A stretch of DNA of 64,000 bases from Streptomyces rubrogriseus. Its GTDB lineage: Bacteria; Actinomycetota; Actinomycetes; Streptomycetales; Streptomycetaceae. Positions within the stretch are counted from its first letter, which is position 1. The number at the start of each line of letters is the position of its first letter. Shown here in pieces: positions 32,913 through 41,082 of the stretch. The stretch is from the NCBI RefSeq assembly GCF_027947575.1, contig NZ_CP116256.1:2914001-2978000 (forward strand). Reading direction: 5' to 3'. Both the position numbers and the translations under genes were made by a program. A model generated the notes under the pieces. The model worked only from the letters and a program-made list of their open reading frames with translations, did no database searches and was not told where the DNA came from.

Positions 32913-33353
32913 ATGAACATCGCGCGGCACCTCGCCCTCGTCGACGAGCTGTGCTTCCGGCCCTTCCCGGCGGAGCACGGCCCGTCGGACGGGGGCACCG
33001 CGGCTCCCGGGTACTTCACGGCGGTGCTGGAGAGCAGCCGCGGCCTGCGCGGACGAGCCCCGGGCGAGCGGGCGGCGACGGTCGAGCAGTACGAGAAGGA
33101 CCGGGACGCCCTCTACGAACGGCTCGCCACGCGCTGGGGGCCGACGGACCCCTACAACCTGCAGACGGTCCTGCTGCGGACCGAGCGCGAGGAGATACCC
33201 GAGCCGTGGGCCGGGCTGAGCGCCGCCGCGCGGGTGGCGTGCCTCTGGGAGGCCGAGGGCACCGGCCGCTGGGTCGCGGTGGCCGTCGCCGACCGCGACG
33301 AGGCGGACGAGGTGCTGCTGCTGGCGGTGGTCACGCAGGAAGCACCACCGTGA
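32913..33353 (+). CDS. Conserved hypothetical protein, 146 residues
   Basis: I do not recognise a characterised family. The protein is soluble and acidic. It has an N-terminal RHLALVDELCFRPFPAEHG segment, a central helix with EQYEKDRDALYERLATRWG, and a C-terminal beta-rich stretch RWVAVAVADRDEADEVLLLAVVT. ATG 32913 is preceded by GGAGG at a good distance. It is convergent with the glycosylase gene, 16 nt apart. Codon bias is typical, so it is a real gene. Confidence 0.75.
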   Translation: MNIARHLALVDELCFRPFPAEHGPSDGGTAAPGYFTAVLESSRGLRGRAPGERAATVEQYEKDRDALYERLATRWGPTDPYNLQTVLLRTEREEIPEPWAGLSAAARVACLWEAEGTGRWVAVAVADRDEADEVLLLAVVTQEAPP

Positions 33354-33369
33354 CCGCGGCTGCCCACGC

Positions 33370-33960
33370 CTAGGCCTGCGCCCCCGCCCCGTGCGCCCCC
33401 GCCCCGTGCGCCTCCGTCCCGTGCGCCGCCTCCCGCAGCCGGGCGTACTCCTGCGCCATCGTCTGCGCCGTCCAGTGCGCGTTGAGCCCGCTGGGATTGG
33501 GCAGCACCCACACACGCGTGCTCCCGAACGTCCGCTCCTGCGGCCCCACCCGGGCCTTCGGCTCGTCGAAGGCGGCCCGGTACGCGGTGACACCCACCAC
33601 CGCCAGCCAACCGGGCCGCAGCCGCGCCACCTTCCGCGCCAGCAGCCGGCCGCCCTCCCGGTACTCCTCGGCGGTCAGCTCGTCCGCCCGCGCGCTGGCC
33701 CGCGCCACGACGTTCGTGATGCCGAGCCCGTACGAGGGCAACAGCCCCTGCTCCGACGGCCGCAGCAGCCGCGGAGTGAACCCGGACAGATGCAGCACCG
33801 GCCAGAAGCGGTTGCCCGGGCGGGCGAAGTGGTGGCCCGTCGCCGCCGTCATCAGGCCGGGGTTGATGCCGCAGAACAGCACGCGGAGGCCGTCCGCGAC
33901 GACGTCCGGTACGAGACGGTCGCGGGCGGCCTCCAGCTCGGCCCGGGTGAAGCGGGTCAG
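33370..33960 (-). CDS. mug: Mug-type G/U(T) mismatch-specific DNA glycosylase
   Basis: The 196-residue protein has the Mug/TDG active-site segment LFCGINPGLMTAATGHHFA, FARPGNRFWPVLHLSGFT and the C-terminal VLPNPSGLNAHW motif. Mug removes uracil or thymine from G mismatches. No ATG, GTG or TTG fits the start. A CTG at 33960 overlaps the purB stop by 4 nt (CTGA) with GGAG 8 nt upstream, so a rare CTG start coupled to purB is likely. The C-terminus ends in a short repeat of HGAGA/HGTEA type that is not part of the fold. Confidence 0.85.
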   Translation of the reverse strand: MTRFTRAELEAARDRLVPDVVADGLRVLFCGINPGLMTAATGHHFARPGNRFWPVLHLSGFTPRLLRPSEQGLLPSYGLGITNVVARASARADELTAEEYREGGRLLARKVARLRPGWLAVVGVTAYRAAFDEPKARVGPQERTFGSTRVWVLPNPSGLNAHWTAQTMAQEYARLREAAHGTEAHGAGAHGAGAQA

Positions 33961-35399
33961 AGGATCGCTCCGGGGGTGTAACCGGCGGCCTCCGGGTGCC
34001 GCTTGACGATGTCCTCGATCCGGCCGACGACCACGCCGACCTGGTCGGCCGCGGCGCCGGTGAAGGAGAGCTTGTCGGCCATCAGCGCGTCCAGGGCGGC
34101 ACGGTCCAGCGGGATGCGGTCGTCGGCGGCCAGCTTGTCGAGGAGTTCGTTGCGCTCGGCGCCCTGCTCGCGCATGGCCAGCGCGGAGGCGACCGCGTTC
34201 TCCTTGATCGCCTCGTGCGCGACCTCGCGGCCCACCCCGCCCCGCACCGCGCCCATCAGCACCTTCGTGGTGGCCAGGAACGGCAGGTAGCGGTCCAGCT
34301 CCCGGGCCACGACGGCCGGGAAGGCGCCGAACTCGTCGAGCACGGTCAGGAACGTCTCCAGCAGCCCGTCCAGCGCGAAGAAGGCGTCGGGGAGCGCCAC
34401 CCGGCGCACCACCGAGCAGGACACGTCGCCCTCGTTCCACTGGTCGCCCGCCAGCTCGCCGGTCATCGAGGCGTAGCCGCGCAGGATCACCGTCAGGCCG
34501 TTGACGCGCTCGCAGGAACGGGTGTTCATCTTGTGCGGCATCGCGGACGAGCCGACCTGGCCCGGCTTGAAGCCCTCGGTGACCAGCTCGTGCCCGGCCA
34601 TCAGGCGGATCGTCTTGGCCAGCGAGGACGGCGCGGCGGCGAGCTGCACCAGCGCGGTGACGACCTCGTAGTCCAGGGAGCGCGGGTACACCTGGCCGAC
34701 CGAGGTGAACGCCTGCGAGAAGCCGAGATGCCCGGCGATCCGCTGCTCCAGGTCCGCCAGCTTGCCCGCGTCACCGCCGAGCAGGTCCAGCATGTCCTGG
34801 GCGGTGCCGACCGGGCCCTTGATACCGCGCAGCGGGTAGCGGCCGAGCAGCTCCTCCACCCGGCCGTACGCCACGAGCAGCTCGTCGGCGGCGGTGGCGA
34901 ACCGCTTGCCCAGCGTCGTCGCCTGCGCCGCCACGTTGTGCGAGCGCCCGGCCATGACCAGCTCGCCGTACTCGCCGGCCAGCTTGCCGAGGCGGGCCAG
35001 GACGGCCACGGAACGGTCCCGGACCAGCTCCAGCGAGAGCCGGATCTGGAGCTGCTCGACGTTCTCCGTCAGGTCGCGGGAGGTCATGCCCTTGTGGACG
35101 TGCTCGTGCCCGGCGAGGTCGTTGAACTCCTCGATCCGCGCCTTCACGTCGTGCCGCGTGACCTTCTCGCGCTCGGCGATCGAGGCCAGGTCGACCTGGT
35201 CGAGGACGCGCTCGTAGTCGGCGATCGCGGCGTCGGGCACCTCGATGCCCAGGTCCTTCTGGGCCCGCAGCACGGCGAGCCAGAGCTGCCGCTCGAGCTT
35301 CACCTTGTGCTCGGGCGACCAGAGGGTGGCGAGCTCGGCGGAGGCGTAGCGTCCGGCGAGGACGTTCGGGATGCGGGGCTTGGCGGGAGCGGAAGTCAC
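33957..35399 (-). CDS. purB: Adenylosuccinate lyase
   Basis: This 480-residue enzyme acts twice in purine synthesis, splitting adenylosuccinate and SAICAR. Family motifs are HKGMTSRDLTENVEQLQ, the catalytic-His segment GRSHNVAAQ (about 160), and the fumarase-superfamily signature SSAMPHKMNTRSCERV (about 278). GTG 35399 is chosen over the far upstream in-frame ATG because the protein then starts VTSAPAKPRIPNVLAGRYAS, as expected for the family. It overlaps mug by 4 nt. Length and motifs are complete. Confidence 0.95.
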   Translation of the reverse strand: MTSAPAKPRIPNVLAGRYASAELATLWSPEHKVKLERQLWLAVLRAQKDLGIEVPDAAIADYERVLDQVDLASIAEREKVTRHDVKARIEEFNDLAGHEHVHKGMTSRDLTENVEQLQIRLSLELVRDRSVAVLARLGKLAGEYGELVMAGRSHNVAAQATTLGKRFATAADELLVAYGRVEELLGRYPLRGIKGPVGTAQDMLDLLGGDAGKLADLEQRIAGHLGFSQAFTSVGQVYPRSLDYEVVTALVQLAAAPSSLAKTIRLMAGHELVTEGFKPGQVGSSAMPHKMNTRSCERVNGLTVILRGYASMTGELAGDQWNEGDVSCSVVRRVALPDAFFALDGLLETFLTVLDEFGAFPAVVARELDRYLPFLATTKVLMGAVRGGVGREVAHEAIKENAVASALAMREQGAERNELLDKLAADDRIPLDRAALDALMADKLSFTGAAADQVGVVVGRIEDIVKRHPEAAGYTPGAIL

Positions 35400-35449
35400 G
35401 TGGACGGATTCTACTGGCGATTCGTGCAGGTCGGCGCCGCGGGGCGGTT

Positions 35450-35509
35450 CGTCGGAACCTACGAAGGGCCGTCGGAAGCTACGAACGGCCGTCGGCACCT
35501 GCGAAAGGC
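35450..35509. repeat. Three tandem 20-nt imperfect repeats upstream of purB
   Basis: Units 35450-35469, 35470-35489 and 35490-35509 share CGTCGG-A/C-A-C/G-CT-A/G-CGAA-N-GGC. The array sits 51 nt upstream of the purB start and just beyond the stop of the SGNH hydrolase gene, so it falls in the purB leader/promoter zone. Confidence 0.8.
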
Positions 35510-35525
35510 CGCGCGGTGCCGGGGT

Positions 35526-36308
35526 TCACCGCGCGGGGTCCTCGTAGGGCAGCAGGTCCGGGCGCTTGGGCGGCAGGCCGTCCCCGGACGAGCGGCCGGT
35601 CAGCCTGCGGCCTATCCAGGGCAGCAGGTGCTGCCGGGCGAACCGGACGTCCGCGGTCCTGCGCGTCACCCACCCCGGCGGCGGCGTCGCCGGGATCGGT
35701 GCGTGCCACTCGGGGTCCTCGGGCTGGTGGCCGAGCGACTGCCACACCGCCTCCGCGACCCGGCGGTGGCCCTCGGCGGTCAGGTGCAGCCGGTCCACGT
35801 CCCACATCCGCGGGTCGGCCAGCGACTGGGCCCCGTACAGGTCGACGACCACGGCGCCGTGCCGCCCGGCCAGGTCGTCGATCACGGCGAACAGGGCCTC
35901 CATGCGGGGCCGGAAGCGCTCCAGCACCGGACCCTGGCGGCCGGGACTGCGCATCAGCACCAGCTGCTCGCAGTGCGGGGCGAGCCGTTCCACGGCCTGG
36001 GTCAGCAGGTCCCGCACCCGGGCCATGTCGCACTTGGGCCGCAGCGTGTCGTTGAGCCCGCCGACCAGCGTGATCACGTCGGCTCCCATGGCGGCGGCCA
36101 CGTCCACCTGCTCGTCGACGATCTGTCCGATCAGCTTCCCGCGCACCGCCAGGTTGGCGTACCGGAAGCCGGGGGAGCGGGCCGCCATCCGGGTGGCGAG
36201 GAGGTCGGCCCAGCCACGGTAGGAGCCGTCGGGCAGCAGGTCCGACATGCCCTCGGTGAAGGAGTCGCCGACGGCGACGAGACTGGTGTACGCGGGGTTC
36301 GTCTGCAT
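35526..36308 (-). CDS. SGNH/GDSL-type hydrolase
   Basis: The 260-residue protein has block I AVGDSFTEGM (Ser about 16), block II Gly in NLAVRGK, block III GGLND and block V DRLHLTAEGH with the catalytic Asp/His. No signal peptide is present, so it is probably a cytoplasmic esterase or acyl hydrolase. ATG 36308 is the natural start. The C-terminus is basic and proline-rich (GLPPKRPDLLPYEDPAR). It is upstream of purB on the same strand. Confidence 0.9.
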   Translation of the reverse strand: MQTNPAYTSLVAVGDSFTEGMSDLLPDGSYRGWADLLATRMAARSPGFRYANLAVRGKLIGQIVDEQVDVAAAMGADVITLVGGLNDTLRPKCDMARVRDLLTQAVERLAPHCEQLVLMRSPGRQGPVLERFRPRMEALFAVIDDLAGRHGAVVVDLYGAQSLADPRMWDVDRLHLTAEGHRRVAEAVWQSLGHQPEDPEWHAPIPATPPPGWVTRRTADVRFARQHLLPWIGRRLTGRSSGDGLPPKRPDLLPYEDPAR

Positions 36309-36403
36309 GGCGACGGAAATGGTATCCCCTGCACATACCCGCCGGTCGGTCGCCCTCCGCCGCGTCGTCCCCGAGGGCCCGCGGGGCCCGCCGGACGCCG
36401 GGC

Positions 36404-37417
36404 TCACGTCCGTTGCCCGAACAGCTCCCGCAGGACGTCCTCCATGGTCACCAGGCCCGCCAGCCGCCCGTCGGAGCCGAGCACCGCCGCCAGGTGCGTA
36501 CGGCTGCGCCGCATGGCGGTGAGCACGTCGTCCAGCGGGGTGCGCTCGCGCACCCGGGCGATGGGGCGCATGTCCCGCAGCCGGAACGGCAGGTCCCGCG
36601 GCGAGGCGTCCAGGGCGTCCTTCACGTGCAGGTAGCCGACGATCCGCCGCCCGTCGTCCACCACCGGGAAACGGGAGAACCCCGACTGCGCCGACAGCCG
36701 CTCCAACTGCTCCGGGGTGATGCCCACGCGCGCGTGGACGACGCGTTCCAGCGGCAGCACCACGTCCCGCACCGGTCGGCGGCCCAGCTCCAGGGCGTCG
36801 TGCAGCCGCTCCCGTGCCCGGTCGTCGATCAGCCCGGCCTCGCCCGCGTCCTTGACGATCTCCGCAAGCTCCGCGTCCGTGAAGGTCGCCGCCACCTCGT
36901 CCTTGGCCTCGACCCTGAGCAGCTTGAGCAGCCCGTTCGCCAAGGCGTTGACCGTGAAGATCACCGGGCGCAGCGCCCGGGACAGCGCCACCAGCGGCGG
37001 CCCGAGGATCAGCGCGCTGCGCACCGGCTCGGCCAGCGAGATGTTCTTCGGGACCATCTCGCCGAGCAGCATGTGCAGATACGTCGCCAGCGCCAGGGCG
37101 AGCACGAACGACACCGCGTGCCCGGCGCCCGACGGCACGCCCACCGCGTGGAACACCGGCTCCAGCAGGTGCGCGATCGCCGGTTCCGCGACGATGCCGA
37201 GGACCAGCGTGCACAGCGTGATGCCGAGCTGCGCCGCCGCCAGCAGGGCCGACACGTGCTCCAGCCCCCACAGCACGCGCTTCGCGCGGGTGTCGCCCTC
37301 CTCGGCGTACGGCTCAACCTGGCTGCGGCGCACGGAGATCAGCGCGAACTCGGCGCCCACGAAGAACGCGTTGACGACCAGGGTCGCCAGACCGATCAGC
37401 AGCTGTACGGCGGTCAC
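36404..37417 (-). CDS. CNNM/CBS-domain membrane protein (hemolysin C family), second gene
   Basis: This 337-residue protein has an N-terminal CNNM (DUF21) domain with three to four membrane segments and the motif GEMVPKNISLAEP, followed by a CBS pair (PLERVVHARVGITPEQLERL and AVLGSDGRLAGLVTMEDVL). It lacks the C-terminal CorC_HlyC domain found in its neighbour. Such proteins are linked to Mg2+/Co2+ handling. It starts at GTG in a GTGA overlap with the upstream paralogue. Confidence 0.9.
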   Translation of the reverse strand: MTAVQLLIGLATLVVNAFFVGAEFALISVRRSQVEPYAEEGDTRAKRVLWGLEHVSALLAAAQLGITLCTLVLGIVAEPAIAHLLEPVFHAVGVPSGAGHAVSFVLALALATYLHMLLGEMVPKNISLAEPVRSALILGPPLVALSRALRPVIFTVNALANGLLKLLRVEAKDEVAATFTDAELAEIVKDAGEAGLIDDRARERLHDALELGRRPVRDVVLPLERVVHARVGITPEQLERLSAQSGFSRFPVVDDGRRIVGYLHVKDALDASPRDLPFRLRDMRPIARVRERTPLDDVLTAMRRSRTHLAAVLGSDGRLAGLVTMEDVLRELFGQRT

Positions 37418-38820
37418 CGGCCGGCCTCCCCTTCGTTCTCCCCGTCGCCCGGGCCGGGCTCGGCGGCGTCGGTTTTGTCGGCTCGGTCGGGTCCGTCGGG
37501 TCCGTCGGTTCCGTCGTCAAGGGGGGCGTGCATCAGCACCCGGGCGGCCCTGCGCCCCGTGGCGTCCACGACGTCCAGCCGCCAGCCGGCGACGTCGAGG
37601 CTGTCGCCGACGGCGGGGATGTGCCCGAGACCGGCCGCCACCAGTCCCGCGACCGTCTCGTACGGGCCCTCGGGCACCCGCAGGCCCAGCCGCTCGAGCC
37701 GGTCCACGCGCGCGGATCCGTCGGCCCAGTACAGCGCGCGCCCCGCTTCGTCCGTGCCGGCCGGGTCGAGGTCGGGCGTCTCGTGCGGATCGTGCTCGTC
37801 CCGCACCTGGCCGACCACCTCCTCGACGATGTCCTCCAGAGTGGCCACCCCGGCCGTACCGCCGTACTCGTCGATCACCACGGCCATCGTGCGCCGCCCG
37901 GAGAGCCGGTCCAGGAGCCGGTCCACGGTCAGCGACTCGGGGACCAGCAGCGGCTCGCGCATCAGGTCGGCGACCGGCATCCCGGGCCGCCGCTCGGCCG
38001 GCACCGCCAGCACGTCCTTGACGTGCGCCGTCCCGACCACGGCGTCGAGGCTGTCCCGGTAGACCGGGAACCGGGACAGTCCCGTCGCCCGCGTCGCGTT
38101 CGCCACGTCCTCGCACGTCGCCCGGGCGTCGAGGGCCACGACCTGGACGCGCGGGGTCATCACCTGCTGCGCCGTCAGGTCGGCCAGGTTCAGGGTGCGC
38201 ACGAACAACTCGGCGGTGTCGGCCTCCAGCGCGCCCTCCTTCGCCGAGTGCCGGGCGAGCGCCGCCAGCTCCTGCGGGCCGCGCGCGGACGCCAGCTCCT
38301 CGGCGGGCTCCACACCGAAGCGGCGCACGACGCGGTTGGCGGTGTTGTTCAGATGGGTGATGAAAGGCCGGAAGACCGCGCTGAACCAGCGTTGCGGCCC
38401 GCCCACCCGCTTGGCCACGGCCAGCGGCGCGGAGATCGCCCAGTTCTTCGGCACCAGCTCCCCGACGATCATCAGGAAGACCGTCGACAGGGCGGTGCCC
38501 AGCACCAGCGCCAGCGACGACGCCGCCGAACGCGACACCCCGAGGTCCTCCAGCGGCCCCGCGATCAGCGCCGCGACCGACGGCTCGGCGAGCATGCCGA
38601 CCACCAGATTGGTGACCGTGATGCCGAGCTGGGCGCCGGAGAGCTGGAAGGTCAGGTTCCGTACGCCCTTGAGGGCGCTCGCCGCGCCCCGCTCGCCCCG
38701 CGCCGCGGCGCGCTCCAGTTCGCCGCGCTCGACGGTGGTCAGCGAGAACTCGGCCGCGACGAAGGCGCCGCACAAGAGCGAGAGCAGGATCGCCACCAGC
38801 AGCAGGAGCACTTCGGTCAT
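37414..38820 (-). CDS. CNNM/CBS/CorC-domain membrane protein (hemolysin C family), first gene
   Basis: The 468-residue protein has the CNNM membrane domain (GELVPKNWAISAPLAVAKR), a CBS pair (MTPRVQVVALDA ... MAVVIDEYGGTAGVATLEDI) and a C-terminal CorC_HlyC domain (YWADGSARVDRLERLGLRVP). It ends in an Asp/Gly/Glu-rich tail after MHAPLDDG. It is probably involved in divalent cation export or membrane integrity. It forms an operon with the smaller paralogue, a tandem pair common in actinobacteria and suggestive of a heterodimer. Confidence 0.92.
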   Translation of the reverse strand: MTEVLLLLVAILLSLLCGAFVAAEFSLTTVERGELERAAARGERGAASALKGVRNLTFQLSGAQLGITVTNLVVGMLAEPSVAALIAGPLEDLGVSRSAASSLALVLGTALSTVFLMIVGELVPKNWAISAPLAVAKRVGGPQRWFSAVFRPFITHLNNTANRVVRRFGVEPAEELASARGPQELAALARHSAKEGALEADTAELFVRTLNLADLTAQQVMTPRVQVVALDARATCEDVANATRATGLSRFPVYRDSLDAVVGTAHVKDVLAVPAERRPGMPVADLMREPLLVPESLTVDRLLDRLSGRRTMAVVIDEYGGTAGVATLEDIVEEVVGQVRDEHDPHETPDLDPAGTDEAGRALYWADGSARVDRLERLGLRVPEGPYETVAGLVAAGLGHIPAVGDSLDVAGWRLDVVDATGRRAARVLMHAPLDDGTDGPDGPDRADKTDAAEPGPGDGENEGEAGR

Positions 38821-38902
38821 CGGGTCACCTCGGATCCATGATCGGCCAGGACCAGGAGGTTCGCCCGATGTTCAAGCCTTCAACCTTTCGCCTCGCGGGC
38901 GC

Positions 38903-39328
38903 TCAGTCGGTGAGGTGCTTCACCCAGCGCCGCCACTGCTCCTGCGGCTCGTACCCGGCGGCCCGCCAGGCATGCTGGGCCCGCTCGTTGCGGACCAGCA
39001 CCATCGCGTCGCCGCGGCGCCCACCGAGCCGGACGAAGCGTTCGTCGGCAGCCGTGAGCAGGGCCGAGCCGATGCCACGGCGCCGGTGGTCCGGGTGCAC
39101 CGCCAGCCGGTACAGATGACAGCGCCAGCCGTCGAAGCCCGCGATCACCGTGCCGACCAGCTCCCCGGCGCGTTCGGCCAGGATCAGTGCCTCGGGGTCG
39201 CGGGCCACCAGACGCTCCACGCCGTCCCGGTCGTCGCTGATGCTCGTCCCCTCGGCGGCCGTCTTCCAGAAGGCCAGCACGGCGTCCAGGTCGTCGGCCA
39301 CGGCGGGCCGTATGCGCAGATCCGTCAT
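38903..39328 (-). CDS. GNAT-family N-acetyltransferase
   Basis: A 141-residue GNAT enzyme with the acetyl-CoA-binding motif HPDHRRRGIGSALL (about residues 79-92) and a C-terminal NERAQHAWRAAGYEPQE segment. It has a standard single-domain length. The substrate is unknown; the domain also occurs in ribosomal-protein and small-molecule acetylases. Confidence 0.9.
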   Translation of the reverse strand: MTDLRIRPAVADDLDAVLAFWKTAAEGTSISDDRDGVERLVARDPEALILAERAGELVGTVIAGFDGWRCHLYRLAVHPDHRRRGIGSALLTAADERFVRLGGRRGDAMVLVRNERAQHAWRAAGYEPQEQWRRWVKHLTD

Positions 39329-39435
39329 GCCGCGATCCCACCACGAGCGCCCGGCACCCGTGCCGGGTGTTCCGGGATGCGGACGGGCGCGGCACGCCCT
39401 TGCCGCCGCTAGCGTTCCGGCGCTAGCTTCAAGGT

Positions 39436-39663
39436 ATGGCGAAGACCCGGAAGGCCCAGCTGAACGTGCGGGTGGACGAGGGCACCGCCCGGGCGGCCCG
39501 CGAGAAGGCCCTGGCCCGGGGGATGAGCGTCAACCGCTACATCGAGGAACTGGTCCGGCAGGACACCGGCGAGGCGGGCCACACCTTCGTGGAGGCCGCC
39601 GCGGACTTCATGCGCGAGTACGAGAAGGTGTTCGCAGAGGAGGCCGGCGAGGGCCGGCGCTGA
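39436..39663 (+). CDS. Ribbon-helix-helix antitoxin-like protein
   Basis: The 75-residue protein has an N-terminal RHH DNA-binding pattern: strand AQLNVRVDEG, helix TARAAREKALARG, turn MSVNRYIEELVRQ. The C-terminal acidic helix (FVEAAADFMREYEKVFAEEA) would bind a toxin. It lies 19 nt upstream of a Fic-like gene, the usual antitoxin-first order. Autoregulation is expected but no operator was identified. Confidence 0.85.
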   Translation: MAKTRKAQLNVRVDEGTARAAREKALARGMSVNRYIEELVRQDTGEAGHTFVEAAADFMREYEKVFAEEAGEGRR

Positions 39664-39682
39664 GCCGTCGCACGCGTCCCGG

Positions 39683-40057
39683 ATGAACGACCTCACCATC
39701 GACCTCGCCTGGCTGCTGATGCTCGCGGAGCGGCGCACCCCCGGTGACCCACAGGTCACCGACTGGGGAGCGCTCGTCGCCGCCGTCGCCCGCCACCGGG
39801 CCGAGATCTTCGACACCCCGGTCTACGACACCCCGTACGCCCGCGCCGCCGCGCTGCTCCAACTGCTGATCCACGTCCCGGCGCTGGAGCGCTCCAACGC
39901 CCTGTTCGCCTCCGCGGTCGCCTACGCCTACCTGGTCGCCAGCGGGGTCGAGGTCGTCACCACGCCGGAGCGGGTGCGGGACCTCGCGCTGCTCGTGAAG
40001 AAGGGCGCGGCGTCGGTCGAGGAGATCGCGGACGAACTGCGCGGCTGGAGCGGGTGA
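39683..40057 (+). CDS. Fic/Doc-like toxin component with degenerate motif
   Basis: This 124-residue all-helical protein matches Doc-like toxins in size and layout. The Fic core HPFxDGNKR appears as HVPALERSN followed by ALFASAVAYAYL, so His and Asn are kept but the Phe, Asp/Glu position, Lys and Arg are not clearly conserved. Streptomyces relatives are commonly annotated as Fic-family toxin components. Catalytic AMP transfer or phosphorylation of EF-Tu is therefore doubtful. It pairs with the RHH antitoxin upstream. Confidence 0.7.
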   Translation: MNDLTIDLAWLLMLAERRTPGDPQVTDWGALVAAVARHRAEIFDTPVYDTPYARAAALLQLLIHVPALERSNALFASAVAYAYLVASGVEVVTTPERVRDLALLVKKGAASVEEIADELRGWSG

Positions 40058-40079
40058 CCGCGCCGGTCGCACCCCCTGT

Positions 40080-40757
40080 TCAGGACGGTCGCCAGGCCGT
40101 ACCCAGGACGCAGTACGAACTCGGCAGGGCCGGCCCGTGCTCCGGCATCATCACCTGCCGGTAGGGCCCGAGGGTGAACCCCGCCTCCCGCAGCGCGGCC
40201 ACCGGTTCGCGGGAGAGGTGGCAGCCGCCGGACAGCGGAGGCCACAGCGTTCGGTCCAGCGCCCGCTGGGTGAAGGTCATCGCCCGCCCGCCGCCCCGGC
40301 CGTGCTCGAAGAACCGCACCTGTCCGCCCGGCCGCAGGACGCGCCGCAGTTCCGCGAGTGCACGCGGCACGTCCCGGACACTGCACAGCACCAGCGAGAC
40401 CACGGCCGCGTCGAAGGCCTCGCTCTTGACCGGCAGGGCCTCCGCCGCGCCCGGCGCCACGTCCACCGGAACCTCGGCGCGCAGCGCCGCCTCCACCGCC
40501 AACTGCCGCAGCACCCGCTCCGGTTCGATGGCGACGATCTCGGACACGGTGCCCGGATAGTGCGAGAAGTTGAGCCCGTTGCCCGCGCCGACCTCGATCA
40601 CCCGCCCGGACAGTCCGGCGAGCATGCGTCGGCGCACCCGGGCCATGCCCATCCGGGTCTCGGCGCCCACACTGACGCGGGCGTAGTAGCGGGCGAACAG
40701 CGGATGGTGCACGGTGTCCCGCGGCACCCCGCGGGTCCGGGCGGATCGCAGCGGCAT
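40080..40757 (-). CDS. Class I SAM-dependent methyltransferase (UbiE/Methyltransf_11-like)
   Basis: The 225-residue protein starts at ATG 40757 behind GGGAGG. Its SAM-binding motif is VIEVGAGNGLNFSHYP (about residues 47-62), followed by AIEPE, an AEALPVKSEAFDAAVVSLVLCSV motif and LRRVLRPGGQVRFFEHGR. This resembles phospholipid N-methyltransferase/UbiE-type enzymes and the METTL7-like group. Substrate unknown. Confidence 0.88.
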   Translation of the reverse strand: MPLRSARTRGVPRDTVHHPLFARYYARVSVGAETRMGMARVRRRMLAGLSGRVIEVGAGNGLNFSHYPGTVSEIVAIEPERVLRQLAVEAALRAEVPVDVAPGAAEALPVKSEAFDAAVVSLVLCSVRDVPRALAELRRVLRPGGQVRFFEHGRGGGRAMTFTQRALDRTLWPPLSGGCHLSREPVAALREAGFTLGPYRQVMMPEHGPALPSSYCVLGTAWRPS

Positions 40758-41082
40758 GGGACCTCCCTCACGAGGCGGCAGCCTTACCGCGATTCTCCCC
40801 CGCGCGGGCCCGGTGCACCCACCGCGCGGGCGACTCGCCCCGAGGCACTCGACCGACCGCATGGCCCTGGCCCCCGCGTCAGCAGCCGGGACCACTTGAT
40901 CAGGGCGCGCGTGTCCACGCCGCGCCGTCGCCCGCCGGGTGCCGCCGAACGGCGCGATCCCGCACCCTCCCGGACTCTCCCGGCCCCCTCCCGCGTCCCC
41001 CGCGTCCTCCCGCGCCGCCCGTCGCGGACGGGAAACCGCCCTGGTCGGGTTGCCCGCGGCGCCCGTCCCGAATACCTGCCGG
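40758..41082. other. Intergenic region between methyltransferase and bioD
   Basis: This 325-nt stretch between two leftward genes has no supported gene. An Arg-rich 100-codon frame crosses it (40784-41086), but it has no recognisable fold and looks like GC-rich random coding. The methyltransferase promoter must lie here; no clear motif was seen. Confidence 0.4.

Noticed and set aside
33996..36635. 879-codon plus-strand frame across purB and the SGNH hydrolase
   Set aside because: Antisense shadow of well-recognised genes, with Arg/His/Gln-rich translation.
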